Assembly: GCA_946894095.1 (NCBI GenBank)
Contig: OX335658.1
Span: forward strand, 16,979,001 to 17,043,000
Origin: Incurvaria masculella
Lineage: Eukaryota; Arthropoda; Insecta; Lepidoptera; Incurvariidae
Reading direction: 5' to 3'
DNA: 64,000 nt
In this document: positions 63,924 to 64,000 of the stretch, in pieces
How the letters are laid out: the number at the start of each line of letters is the position of its first letter
How positions within the stretch are numbered: the stretch's first letter is position 1
The notes under the pieces: generated by a model
What the model saw: only the letters and a program-made list of their open reading frames with translations
What the model was told of the DNA's origin: nothing
The model's database searches: none
Translations under genes and position numbers: made by a program

Positions 63924-64000
63924 AAATATTGAAAAGATTTTTAAACGAGGAGAAAGCGAGTGGTTTGATTTCAGAAAATATGTTGCAGAGCTCAGTCTCG

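Larger units (their letters stand above)
56647..64000. other. Likely nAChR intron or upstream region, repeat-rich
   Basis: No second nAChR exon could be identified. Nested SINEs (57368-58030), MITE pieces (58965, 62775), an inverted repeat (60719-60845), a LINE C-terminal piece (61345-61770) and a full SINE (63527-63923) account for part of it. 58050-58930, 59050-60700 and 61780-62760 hold nothing I can name. Confidence 0.45.

Overview
The window is nuclear DNA from an insect, almost certainly a moth, and perhaps a noctuoid. It is AT-rich, its genes are split by GT-AG introns, and it is full of transposon relics. The repeats fit Lepidoptera: two SINE families sharing one body (as I recall for HaSE1 and HaSE3 of Helicoverpa), Helitron ends, and LINE 3' ends with A-rich tails. 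No CRISPR array, operon or prokaryotic signal is present.

The main content is a cluster of seven genes for small secreted proteins of the insect DM4/DM12 family, assembled here exon by exon. In order they are gene A (+, 1479-9781, 235 aa), gene 2 (-, 12741-13782, 198 aa), gene B (-, 15417-23069, 243 aa), gene 4 (+, 26029-29277, 282 aa), gene 5 (-, 30410-33334, 300 aa), gene 6 (+, 39355-44616, 215 aa) and gene 7 (+, 48348-54505, 190 aa). Every model stays in frame from ATG to stop. All share a signal peptide, a hydrophobic FP.G-like segment, a C-x5-C motif in a separate exon ([10 protein letters not shown] type), and a C-x6-C motif in the last exon. The three core introns have phases 0, 2 and 2. 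By architecture A and B form one pair, 6 and 7 another, and 2, 4 and 5 a third group. The molecular role of the family is not known to me.

Two features stand out. Gene A intron 1 holds an antisense non-LTR retrotransposon with an uninterrupted 1302-codon frame (restriction-like-endonuclease type, Dong/R4-like) and a tandemly duplicated N-terminal domain. The last exons of genes A and B, in inverted orientation 5.6 kb apart, differ at 2 of 187 bases, while their exons 3 and 4 differ at about 20 percent. This looks like gene conversion bounded by the exon.

Right of the cluster, 56431-56646 (-) is the terminal TM4 exon of a nicotinic acetylcholine receptor subunit. The rest of that gene lies in or beyond the remaining 7 kb, where no further exon was found.

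The remainder is introns and intergenic DNA with many SINE copies (several nested), Helitrons, LINE 3' fragments, MITEs (including a 691-bp foldback with arms of roughly 240 bp) and microsatellites.
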